Shown here: positions 24,528 to 31,912 of the stretch, one piece after another
How the letters are laid out: every line of letters begins with the position of its first letter
Numbering within the stretch: position 1 is the stretch's first letter
Source of the DNA: UBA6522 sp036231525
GTDB taxonomy: Bacteria > Pseudomonadota > Gammaproteobacteria > Steroidobacterales > Rariloculaceae
DNA: 42,187 nt
Reading direction: 5' to 3'
NCBI GenBank assembly: GCA_036231525.1
Contig: JAZAGZ010000006.1
Span: 1-42,187, forward strand
Notes under the pieces: model-generated
What the model saw: only the letters and a program-made list of their open reading frames with translations
The model's database searches: none
Told to the model about the DNA's origin: nothing
Position numbers and translations under genes: made by a program

Positions 24528-24970
24528 GGGTTCTTTGACGGTTTCTTGGCCGCTTTTTCACTCTCAGAGATATGCTCGGGGGAGGCGATGCGGTTCTCTT
24601 GCGCCGACCTTTCATCACTGGTTTCTTCCCCATCGACTGAATCGCTTGACCGAGGAGAAACAGGAGCATGCTCTTTAATTTCTTCGGTAGAGACAGTATC
24701 TGATGAATCCGTCGCCATCGATGCTTCATCAGTCGATTTAGACTGATCTGCCGAACGAGTATGAGGCGCAGGAGGTGGGCGCTTTTGATTCATATATTCA
24801 TCAAGCTCGATCTCCCGCTGAAGCTGTCGACGGAGTTGGTTTGCAGTTCTCCGTGCCCGCCCGACCCAGCGACCAATCTGTGCTGCAACGCGCGGCATGC
24901 GCTCTGGGCCCAATATCATTAGCCCTACACCAAAGATTAGGATGAGCTCCCAGAAACCGACGTCGAACAT
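24524..24970 (-). CDS. tatB: Sec-independent protein translocase TatB
   Basis: 148 residues: one N-terminal membrane helix beginning MFDVGFWELILIFGVGLMILGPERMPRVA (Glu near position 8 is typical of TatB, and the GPERxP hinge), an amphipathic basic helix, then a low-complexity Ser/Glu-rich tail. Its start overlaps the tatA stop by one base and its end overlaps tatC by 4 bp. Confidence 0.93.
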   Translation of the reverse strand: MFDVGFWELILIFGVGLMILGPERMPRVAAQIGRWVGRARRTANQLRRQLQREIELDEYMNQKRPPPAPHTRSADQSKSTDEASMATDSSDTVSTEEIKEHAPVSPRSSDSVDGEETSDERSAQENRIASPEHISESEKAAKKPSKNP

Positions 24971-25236
24971 TAGCTCTCGCTGCTCTGGCTCTTATCCTTC
25001 TGCTCAGCGAACTCAGCATCGGGCTCTCCCACTTCCAACGGCGGGCTCAGCTGATCCGATGTATCCGCAGTAGCATCAGCGTCGTCATCGTTATCGTTAT
25101 CCATAGCTTTGCGGAAACTTTTAAGCGCTCCGCCCAAATCACCGCCTACCGACTTTAGCCGCTTAGTGCCAAATATCAGCAAAACGATTAGCAGTACGAT
25201 CAGCAACTGCCAAAGGCTTATCCCACCAACTCCCAT
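24970..25236 (-). CDS. tatA: Sec-independent protein translocase TatA
   Basis: 88 residues: single N-terminal helix ISLWQLLIVLLIVLLIFG with the FGTKRLKSVGGDLGGALKSFRKAM amphipathic helix, the canonical TatA form, then an acidic Asp/Asn-rich tail. It forms the translocation pore complex with TatB and TatC encoded next to it. 66 bp after dtd. Confidence 0.95.
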   Translation of the reverse strand: MGVGGISLWQLLIVLLIVLLIFGTKRLKSVGGDLGGALKSFRKAMDNDNDDDADATADTSDQLSPPLEVGEPDAEFAEQKDKSQSSES

Positions 25237-25302
25237 CTCAAATCTCCAATACAGAATCTAGGGGCTAATAATACGCGAAAGCTGTCTTTCGGCACCGAAT
25301 AG

Positions 25303-25752
25303 CTAAGCGTCAGGGGACACATGAAGCAAAAAAGTCACGGGCCCCTCATTGCTGAGATTCACCTGCATTGTGGCTCCAAATCTTCCCGCGACCACTGGCA
25401 CCCCCACACCCTGACCTAACCTGACGAGTTCCTCAAACAACTTCCGGCCCAAGTCAGGGGCAGCTGCCCGCGATAACCCAGGACGATTCCCTTTTTGGGT
25501 ATCCGCGGTCAGTGTGATCTGAGGCACCAAGAGAAGGCCGCCTCCCACCTCCCGGAGAGCGAGATTCATTCGGCCCTCCTGATCAGGAAATACGCGGTAT
25601 GCCAGGAGTCTCTCTAACATTCGCTCTGCCTGAACGCTGCCGTCTCCGCGTTCAATGCCTATCATGACCAAAAGCCCGAGATCAATCGAGGCGATGGTCT
25701 GAGCCTCCACCACTATGCTGGCTTGGCTAACTCGCTGCAGTAAGCCTATCAA
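25303..25752 (-). CDS. dtd: D-aminoacyl-tRNA deacylase
   Basis: 149 residues. It hydrolyses D-amino acids (and glycine) mischarged on tRNA. Family landmarks: MIGLLQRVSQASI, GGGLLLVPQITLTADTQKGNRPGLS, GRFGATMQVNLSNEGPVTF, including the C-terminal Gly-Pro motif. The usual SQFTL is PQITL here, a change that I believe also occurs in other gammaproteobacterial Dtd. TTG start, supported by AAGGGG about 8 bases upstream and by alignment of the N-terminus. First gene of the dtd-tatABC run. Confidence 0.93.
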   Translation of the reverse strand: MIGLLQRVSQASIVVEAQTIASIDLGLLVMIGIERGDGSVQAERMLERLLAYRVFPDQEGRMNLALREVGGGLLLVPQITLTADTQKGNRPGLSRAAAPDLGRKLFEELVRLGQGVGVPVVAGRFGATMQVNLSNEGPVTFLLHVSPDA

Positions 25753-25877
25753 ACGTCAGCCCCTTATCTTTTCGTGCCCGACTACTTTGAACAGCCCAGC
25801 ATGAGTAAGCAACCATCGAGATACGAAAAAACCTTTAAAATATCCCCACTTTTAACTATTTATTAGATTAAAATAGA

Positions 25878-25900
25878 TATAATTCACCACTTTATATAAT
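25878..25900 (+). promoter_or_regulatory. Two TATAAT -10 hexamers
   Basis: TATAAT occurs at 25878-25883 and again at 25895-25900, in a very AT-rich stretch. Neither has a good TTGACA at 16-18 bp, so activation by a regulator is possible. Confidence 0.4.
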
Positions 25901-25932
25901 GTTCAGTAAAAGTGGGGTAATAATCCTAAAAA

Positions 25933-25966
25933 TTTCACTTTTTACACGTCAAGTGGGATTTTTTTT
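25933..25966 (+). terminator. Intrinsic terminator upstream of azurin
   Basis: TTTCACTT pairs with AAGTGGGA (8 bp including two G-U pairs), loop TTTACACGTC, followed directly by eight T. It lies 150 bp upstream of the azurin ATG and far from the dtd start on the other strand, so it would end a short plus-strand leader or small RNA. Confidence 0.7.
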
Positions 25967-26084
25967 CTTACACGCTAGAAGGTTCCACAATCAGATTACT
26001 CTTAACTCCCAGCCGTGATTTTCTACTTGATCTTTAGGTACCCATTACCGACCAGCCGCGGCTCTGATAACATGCGTGGCCAAG

Positions 26085-26102
26085 ATCCCAGGCCCCTGGG
26101 AT
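26085..26102. repeat. Perfect 18-bp palindrome next to the azurin ribosome-binding site
   Basis: ATCCCAGG, CC, CCTGGGAT: perfect inverted repeat ending one base before the AGGAG that serves the azurin ATG. As RNA it would be a stable hairpin abutting the ribosome-binding site; as DNA it could be an operator. Confidence 0.6.
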
Positions 26103-26116
26103 AGGAGTGGTCTTCT

Positions 26117-26566
26117 ATGAGAAAGCAACTTGCGGCAACGGCCTTTCTGGCCTGGGCTGCTCTCTATGGGACTGCGTGGGGACAAGAATGCTCGCAAACC
26201 ATTGAGGGCAACGACCTCATACAGTACAACTTGGCGGAGATTCGTGTCAGCGCGGATTGTGGAGAGTTTACGGTTAATCTGAGGCACGTGGGCCAGTTAC
26301 CCGCAAATGTGATGGGTCATAACTGGGTACTAACAAGAACTGAAGATTACATGGCGGTAGCTGCTGCGGCTCAGGCAGTAGGGCCACCCCAGTATTTACC
26401 GGACAGTGACCCCAGAATTATCGGTGCCACAAGTATGATTGGTGGCGGTGATGAGGTAACCGTTACCTTTGACATTTCTGAGCTTGAGGCGGGAGGCGAC
26501 TACACGTATTTTTGCTCCTTTCCTGGCCATTACGTCCTCATGAATGGAAAATTCATCGTAGAATAA
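26117..26566 (+). CDS. Azurin (periplasmic blue copper protein)
   Basis: 149 residues. The signal peptide is residues 1-22 (cleavage before QEC). Copper ligands are visible: His68 in MGHNWVL, then Cys133, His138 and Met142 in YFCSFPGHYVLM. Cys25 and Cys48 match the azurin disulfide. ATG 9 bases after AGGAG. Azurin is a soluble one-electron carrier; being first in an oxidase operon suggests that it delivers electrons to, or is co-regulated with, the cytochrome oxidase encoded downstream. Gap to coxB 84 bp. Confidence 0.94.
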   Translation: MRKQLAATAFLAWAALYGTAWGQECSQTIEGNDLIQYNLAEIRVSADCGEFTVNLRHVGQLPANVMGHNWVLTRTEDYMAVAAAAQAVGPPQYLPDSDPRIIGATSMIGGGDEVTVTFDISELEAGGDYTYFCSFPGHYVLMNGKFIVE

Positions 26567-26650
26567 TTTGCCACATGAAGAATACGGCAATGTCTACTAT
26601 CAGCATTTGTGTGTCTTGATAAAACCGAACGATAAAAGGATCTGTATTGC

Positions 26651-28030
26651 ATGGCTTTAGCAGTTGCGCTCATCTTGTTGGTGCTAGGGAGCATACTCTT
26701 TCATTTCCTGAGCCCTTGGTACTTTACGCCACTGGCTTCGAACTGGGGGCTAATTGACCTTACGGTAGACATTACATTTGTCGTCACGGGCATCGTATTT
26801 GTCGCAACCAATCTCTTCATTGCTTATTGCATTCTTAGGTACAGACATAGAAAAATTGACCCAGACCTAGCCATCAAAAATGGGCACAAGGCCGACTACA
26901 ACCCAGAAAATACCAAACTGGAATGGTGGCTCACAATTATTACCTCTATAGGTGTCATCGCTATGTTGGCACCGGGTCTTGTAGTCTGGGCGGAGCTTGT
27001 CACGGTTCCGGATGAGGCATCCGAATTCGAGGCGGTGGGGCAACAATGGCACTGGAGCTTCCGCTTCCCGGGCGAGGATGGCGAACTTGGTAATGTGGGC
27101 ATTCGACATATCACTAAAGACAACGCGTTCGGTATGGACCCAGAGGATCCAGCTGGTCAAGACGACATACTGATTGCAAGTCCCATAGTGCACCTGCCGG
27201 TCAATCAGCCAGTCCGCGTGTGGCTCAGATCCAAAGACGTTCTCCATGATTTTGCGGTACCTCAATTCCGAACCAAGATGGATCTCGTTCCCGGCCATGT
27301 GACCTATACCTGGTTTACACCCACCGTGGTGGGGGAGTACGAGATTCTCTGTGAAGAACTCTGCGGTTTAGCCCACTTTGCCATGAGAGGCCGGGTCATC
27401 ATTGATGAACAGGCTGACTTTGAAGCCTGGCTTGATGAGCAGCCAACCTACGCTGCACTGTCCCAAACAGAACCAGATCTAGGGCTTGGCCAGGCCAGTT
27501 TTGCATTGTGTGCCGCCTGTCACGGTCAACAGGGACAAGGTATGCAGATTTTGAATGCGCCTCGGATAGCTGGGCTGGATGCCCGCTACGTTGAGCGCCA
27601 ACTTCGCTACTATAGGGATGGTATTCGGGGAACTCATGAGTTGGACACTGCGGGTGCATTAATGCGCCCCATACTAGTTGCGCTGACAGACGATGATGCA
27701 ATCAAAAATGTGGCCGCCTATATTGAGACTATGCCGCCTGAACCTCAACCCACCACAATATTGGGAAACATTGAACGAGGCAGGGACCTGTACACCAATT
27801 GCGCCGTCTGTCATGGGGCTGAGGGGCAGGGCATTTGGGCGCTGAATGCTCCAGCACTAGCGGGGCAAAGTGACTGGTACCTGGTTACTCAATTAAAAAA
27901 TTTCAGGGACGAGATCCGTGGTGCACATCGCATGGATCTCTATGGGGATCAGATGATGATGATGGCTGATATCCTTCCAGACGATCAAGATATTGATGAT
28001 GTTGTCGCATACCTGAACACTTTGAGATAA
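26651..28030 (+). CDS. coxB: Cytochrome c oxidase subunit II fused to two cytochrome c domains
   Basis: 459 residues. Three hydrophobic segments lie near 5-25, 35-62 and 92-112. The CuA domain has the histidine of VLHDFAVPQF near 200 and Cys234, Cys238, His242 and Met245 in CEELCGLAHFAM, so CuA is complete. Two class I cytochrome c domains follow, with heme motifs CAACH at 287-291 and CAVCH at 384-388; each domain has its RNAPxxAG-type segment (LNAPRIAGL, LNAPALAGQ). A caa3-type subunit II usually has one such domain, so the diheme tail is less common. ATG follows AAAGGA at about 12 bases. Confidence 0.94.
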   Translation: MALAVALILLVLGSILFHFLSPWYFTPLASNWGLIDLTVDITFVVTGIVFVATNLFIAYCILRYRHRKIDPDLAIKNGHKADYNPENTKLEWWLTIITSIGVIAMLAPGLVVWAELVTVPDEASEFEAVGQQWHWSFRFPGEDGELGNVGIRHITKDNAFGMDPEDPAGQDDILIASPIVHLPVNQPVRVWLRSKDVLHDFAVPQFRTKMDLVPGHVTYTWFTPTVVGEYEILCEELCGLAHFAMRGRVIIDEQADFEAWLDEQPTYAALSQTEPDLGLGQASFALCAACHGQQGQGMQILNAPRIAGLDARYVERQLRYYRDGIRGTHELDTAGALMRPILVALTDDDAIKNVAAYIETMPPEPQPTTILGNIERGRDLYTNCAVCHGAEGQGIWALNAPALAGQSDWYLVTQLKNFRDEIRGAHRMDLYGDQMMMMADILPDDQDIDDVVAYLNTLR

Positions 28031-28109
28031 ATAAAACCGAGAACTTTAAACACTAACCAGAAATTAATAAGCAAGTTGGTACTCAATCCAAACACCTAAG
28101 GGAGTTTTG

Positions 28110-29873
28110 ATGGCATACGTTGCAATCGCAGATCGCGATACGCATCCTCATGATCCGGATACTTTTATAACAAAGTACATCTGGAGCCAGGACCATAAGG
28201 TGATCGCAATACAGTATGCGATCACAGCTATTTTCGTTGGCGTGGTTGCATTAGGGCTATCACTTCTGTTTCGACTGCAACTCGGTTTCCCAGATTCCTT
28301 CTCGTTGGTTGCTCCGAACGAGTACTACCAGTACGTGACCATGCACGGGATGATCATGGTTATCTATCTCCTCACAGCTCTGTTCCTAGGAGGATTTGGC
28401 AACTACCTAATCCCGCTGATGTGTGGTGCCCGTGACATGGTCTTCCCATACATGAACATGCTGAGCTTTTGGGTATATTTGTTGAGCGTCATCGTGCTAT
28501 TGGCGAGCTTCTTTGTCCCCGGTGGCCCCACTGGAGCAGGTTGGACATTGTATCCACCTCAAGCAATCAGTGAAGGGACGCCGGGCATTGACGGCGGGAT
28601 TGTATTGATGCTGGTCTCGCTCATCATATTTATTGCTGCTTTCACCATGGGAGGCCTGAACTATGTAACGACCGTTCTACAGGCACGTGCTCGCGGCATG
28701 ACACTGATGCGAATGCCACTGTCCGTGTGGGGTATTTTCGTTGCCACCATTCTGGGCCTTCTAGCCTTTCCAGCACTGCTGGTTGCTGGCGTAATGTTAC
28801 TGCTTGACCGAGTAATTGGAACCAGCTTCTTCATGCCTGAGATGCTGTCTATGGGCGCTGCGATTGATTATGGAGGCGGTAGCCCGATCCTGTTTCAGCA
28901 CCTTTTTTGGTTCTTTGGTCACCCGGAAGTGTATATCGTCGCGCTACCAGCATTCGGTATCGTATCTGACGTTCTGAGCGTCCATGCCAGAAAAAATATC
29001 TTTGGTTACCGAATGATGGTCTGGGCTATCGTTGCCATTGGTGCTCTCAGCTTTGTAGTCTGGGCGCATCATATGTATGTCAGTGGCATGAACCCCTATT
29101 TTGGATTTTTCTTTGCAACCACAACACTCATTATCGCCGTCCCAACGGCATTAAAAGTTTATAACTGGATATTGACGCTATGGCGGGGTGATATTCATCT
29201 CAGAGTACCGATGTTATTTGCTATTGGATTTCTTTTTACCTTCATACATGGTGGTTTAACGGGACTGTTTTTAGGTAATGTCACCGTGGATCTGCCTCTT
29301 TCTGATACTTATTTCGTTGTTGGTCACTTCCATATGGTGATGGGCGTGTCACCAGTTCTGGTTGTATTTGCCGCAATTTATCACTGGTTCCCCAAAATAA
29401 CAGGGCGCATGTTTCATGAAGGGCTAGGGAAACTCCACTTCTGGTTGACGCTGCTGGGAACATACTCTATCTACCTTCCGATGCATTACCTGGGAATTTT
29501 GGGTATTCCACGTCGATATTACGCTTACGGAGACACAGACTTTATTCCAGAATCAGCACATGCCATGAACGCAGGCATCACTGTTGCTGCATTGCTAGTC
29601 GCTGCAGCCCAAAGCCTCTTCTTTATTAACGTGATCTGGAGTCTCCTTAAAGGCAAAAAAGCCGGTCATAACCCCTGGGGTGCCACAACTCTTGAGTGGC
29701 AAACACCAGATACGCCTCCGAAACATGGTAACTGGGGTCATAACCTGCCAGAAGTCCACCGCTGGCCTTATGACTACAGCGTGCCTGGAGAAAAAGAAGA
29801 CTTTATTCCACAAACAGAGCCGGCTCGGGCGGATGCTATTCCAAACCGTGAACACACGCGTTCCACCAAATGA
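28110..29873 (+). CDS. coxA: Cytochrome c oxidase subunit I (A-type heme-copper oxidase)
   Basis: 587 residues, 12 core membrane helices expected. The heme/CuB core is present: HGMIMVIYLL (low-spin heme His), WFFGHPEVYIVALPAFG (CuB His, cross-linked Tyr, and helix-VI Glu of the A1 type), WAHHMYVSGMNP (CuB His pair), and VVGHFHMVMG (heme His pair). A D-channel aspartate is seen in CGARDMVFPYMN. Start at ATG 28110, three bases into a TTG-starting frame, with AAGGGAG 7 bases upstream. The stop overlaps the next ATG by 4 bp. It reduces O2 to water and pumps protons. Confidence 0.96.
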   Translation: MAYVAIADRDTHPHDPDTFITKYIWSQDHKVIAIQYAITAIFVGVVALGLSLLFRLQLGFPDSFSLVAPNEYYQYVTMHGMIMVIYLLTALFLGGFGNYLIPLMCGARDMVFPYMNMLSFWVYLLSVIVLLASFFVPGGPTGAGWTLYPPQAISEGTPGIDGGIVLMLVSLIIFIAAFTMGGLNYVTTVLQARARGMTLMRMPLSVWGIFVATILGLLAFPALLVAGVMLLLDRVIGTSFFMPEMLSMGAAIDYGGGSPILFQHLFWFFGHPEVYIVALPAFGIVSDVLSVHARKNIFGYRMMVWAIVAIGALSFVVWAHHMYVSGMNPYFGFFFATTTLIIAVPTALKVYNWILTLWRGDIHLRVPMLFAIGFLFTFIHGGLTGLFLGNVTVDLPLSDTYFVVGHFHMVMGVSPVLVVFAAIYHWFPKITGRMFHEGLGKLHFWLTLLGTYSIYLPMHYLGILGIPRRYYAYGDTDFIPESAHAMNAGITVAALLVAAAQSLFFINVIWSLLKGKKAGHNPWGATTLEWQTPDTPPKHGNWGHNLPEVHRWPYDYSVPGEKEDFIPQTEPARADAIPNREHTRSTK

Positions 29874-30544
29874 ATATCTCGCTCCTATTTGCTGCCCTCA
29901 CCGTTGCCATTTTGGTTTGGTGTTTTCTACTGCAGCACCTAAAAGCAAAACCCTGGCTCGAACAAGGGATTATCGAAGAAGGTGGCACAACTAAGGTTCC
30001 AGCCCCTCGGGTTGGCTTATGGGTGTTTCTCGCCGTAGTTACGAGTTTGTTTGGACTCTTCACAACCGTCTATAACATGCGTTCTGGGTTTCCGGACTGG
30101 CGTCCGCTGCAAGATCCCGGCTTACTTTGGTTCAACACCGGTCTTTTAGTGCTAGGTAGCATCGCGTTACAACGCGCACGTGGGGCATCTCGAAGAGAGA
30201 ATTTGGACAGCCTAAGACTAAACCTTACGGCGGGTGGTGCTCTCACCATCGCTTTTCTAATCGGCCAATTGGTCGCGTGGCGACAATTAACTGACGCCGG
30301 TTACTTTGTGACCACGAATCCCGCAGATGCGTTCTTCTATATTCTGACAGGATTACATGGGCTACATATGCTCGGCGGACTCTGGTTCTTGGCTCAAGCC
30401 TGTCTGTCTGCCTGGGGGCAGCCGAAAACGAACACCGTGATGGAAATTGCTAATGTACGTCTGCGCGTTGAGCTATGTTCGGTCTATTGGCACTACTTGC
30501 TTTTGATTTGGCTGCTCCTGTTTGGGCTCTTCCTGTCTACATAA
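29870..30544 (+). CDS. Cytochrome c oxidase subunit III-like protein, copy 1
   Basis: 224 residues with about seven hydrophobic segments. LTGLHGLHMLGG matches the subunit III helix bearing the conserved HGxH, and the protein ends with a helix VYWHYLLLIWLLLFGLFL as subunit III does. It resembles CyoC/CoxC but is only distantly related to the second subunit III gene directly downstream. It begins within the coxA stop (ATGA). Confidence 0.85.
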   Translation: MNISLLFAALTVAILVWCFLLQHLKAKPWLEQGIIEEGGTTKVPAPRVGLWVFLAVVTSLFGLFTTVYNMRSGFPDWRPLQDPGLLWFNTGLLVLGSIALQRARGASRRENLDSLRLNLTAGGALTIAFLIGQLVAWRQLTDAGYFVTTNPADAFFYILTGLHGLHMLGGLWFLAQACLSAWGQPKTNTVMEIANVRLRVELCSVYWHYLLLIWLLLFGLFLST

Positions 30545-30558
30545 AGGGTTAAGGTTGT

Positions 30559-31251
30559 ATGGGATCTAACTCGTCTGAATCAGGAGCAACTGTCGCACTG
30601 TCCGAAGGACTCCAAGGTTTTACACGCGACTGGAGTGCCGACAAACAAACATTTCAGGTTCCATGGGGAAAAGCCATGATGTGGATTTTCCTCCTGAGCG
30701 ACACTTTCATTTTCGCTTGCTTTCTGACCTCCTACATGAACGTGCGGATGTCAACGCGGGTACCTTGGCCCAATCCGAGCGAAGTTTTCGCTCTGAGTTT
30801 TGGAGGGGAACCCATCCCACTAATCCTAATCGCCATCATGACTTTTATTTTGATTACCAGCAGCGGCACGATGGCGTTGGCGGTTAACTACGGTTATCGG
30901 CAAGATCGGGCCAAGACCGCGGCTCTAATGTTTATTACCGCAGCATTCGGGGCAACTTTTGTGGGTATGCAGGCCTTTGAGTGGATGAAGTTAATTGCGG
31001 AAGAGGGTGTACGCCCCTGGGGAAATCCTATGGGAGCGGCTCAATTCGGCTCGAGTTTCTTTATGATCACTGGCTTTCATGGTGCACATGTATCTATTGG
31101 GGTCATCTATCTAAGCGTAGTGGCATTAAAAGTACTCAAAGGAGATTATGAGGCCTCAGGCAATTACGAGATCGTGGAGATTACCGGGCTTTACTGGCAT
31201 TTTGTTGATCTTGTCTGGGTATTCATTTTTGCATTCTTTTATCTTTGGTAA
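30559..31251 (+). CDS. coxC: Cytochrome c oxidase subunit III, copy 2
   Basis: 230 residues. It has KAMMWIFLLSDTFIFACFLTSYMNVRMS at the N-terminal helix, GMQAFEWMKLI with the conserved Glu region, MITGFHGAHVSIGVIYL with HGxH, and YWHFVDLVWVFIFAFFYLW at the end, all standard subunit III features. AAAGGG and AAGG precede the ATG. Two subunit III genes in one operon raise the question whether both enter one complex. Confidence 0.9.
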   Translation: MGSNSSESGATVALSEGLQGFTRDWSADKQTFQVPWGKAMMWIFLLSDTFIFACFLTSYMNVRMSTRVPWPNPSEVFALSFGGEPIPLILIAIMTFILITSSGTMALAVNYGYRQDRAKTAALMFITAAFGATFVGMQAFEWMKLIAEEGVRPWGNPMGAAQFGSSFFMITGFHGAHVSIGVIYLSVVALKVLKGDYEASGNYEIVEITGLYWHFVDLVWVFIFAFFYLW

Positions 31252-31259
31252 GAAGTCAT

Positions 31260-31619
31260 ATGACGGCGGAAGGACACCAAGAACACCCCCTCAGTATCTA
31301 TCTCTGGATATGGCTACTGCTGTTCGTGCTCAGCACGCTTTCATATCTTGTGGATTACATAGGATTTGAAGGCTACCTGAGATGGTCATTAATCCTTATC
31401 TTCATGTTTGCGAAAGCAGGCTTTATCATCGCAATCTTCATGCATATGGCATGGGAACGTATTGCCCTGATCTATGCAATTTTAGGACCGCCAGTTCTGC
31501 TTCTCTTCCTGATTGGACTTATGGCCGTGGAAGGTGACCATACTTTACTGACTCGGATCAACTTCTTTGGTGAAACGAACTTCGTGGCACAAGAGCATGT
31601 CACTGAAGAGGGACATTAG
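31260..31619 (+). CDS. Cytochrome c oxidase subunit IV (prokaryotic type)
   Basis: 119 residues from the ATG at 31260 (the frame is open from 31245 but no better start is seen). Three membrane segments: SIYLWIWLLLFVLSTLSYLV, FMFAKAGFIIAIFMHMAWE and IYAILGPPVLLLFLIGLMA. The F-x-K-A-x-F-I-x-x-F-x-M-H-M-x-W-E pattern is typical of bacterial COX IV. Starts 8 bp after subunit III. Confidence 0.85.
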   Translation: MTAEGHQEHPLSIYLWIWLLLFVLSTLSYLVDYIGFEGYLRWSLILIFMFAKAGFIIAIFMHMAWERIALIYAILGPPVLLLFLIGLMAVEGDHTLLTRINFFGETNFVAQEHVTEEGH

Positions 31620-31626
31620 GTTAGAC

Positions 31627-31887
31627 ATGCCTTGGGCAATAATTATTTTTGTTATCTTTCTAATCCTATGGGGATTGGCCTGGCGAAAACAGCCAAAGCT
31701 AGCCATCGGCATTTTCATCGGTCTGTTCGTTGGCGCAGCCATAGCACCCTCTCTGGGACCGTATGAAAACATTACCGATATACCTATCTGGTTGCCCCCC
31801 CTGCCATTCATGATCATTACAATCGTGCTGATGATTTACAGCTTTTTGGCATGGTGGGTGCTAGACGTCAAGAAAAAGCCTGACTAG
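31627..31887 (+). CDS. Small membrane protein at the end of the oxidase operon
   Basis: 86 residues, three hydrophobic stretches (PWAIIIFVIFLILWGLAW, AIGIFIGLFVGAAIAP, FMIITIVLMIYSFLAWWVL) and a basic tail. I recognise no family. It begins 7 bp after the subunit IV stop with a weak TTAGG upstream, so it is likely translated with the oxidase; an accessory subunit or assembly protein is an inference from position only. The plus-strand operon ends here, 25 bp from the stop of the convergent dctM, without a visible terminator. Confidence 0.7.
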   Translation: MPWAIIIFVIFLILWGLAWRKQPKLAIGIFIGLFVGAAIAPSLGPYENITDIPIWLPPLPFMIITIVLMIYSFLAWWVLDVKKKPD

Positions 31888-31912
31888 TAACTTTACTCCG
31901 GATAACGCCTTG

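Larger units (their letters stand above)
25844..25966 (+). promoter_or_regulatory. Attenuator-like leader with mutually exclusive pairings upstream of the azurin-oxidase operon
   Basis: The 364-bp gap between dtd and azurin holds four related segments. Segment 1, CCCCACTTTTA (25844-25854), and segment 2, TAAAAGTGGGG (25907-25917), are perfect complements. Segment 3, CACTTTTTA (25936-25944), can pair with segment 2 or with segment 4, AAGTGGGA (25951-25958). Pairing 3:4 makes a terminator hairpin followed by eight T; pairing 2:3 would prevent it. Two TATAAT hexamers lie at 25878-25883 and 25895-25900. If transcription starts after these, a transcript of about 65-75 nt ends at the terminator. 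No short leader peptide is obvious. The rest of the gap (25967-26084) shows nothing I recognise. Confidence 0.55.

Noticed and set aside
25303..25752. SQFTL changed to PQITL in Dtd as a possible loss of function
   Set aside because: The rest of the active site and the Gly-Pro motif are intact, and I believe PQ-type Dtd occurs in other gammaproteobacteria, so it is not evidence of inactivation.
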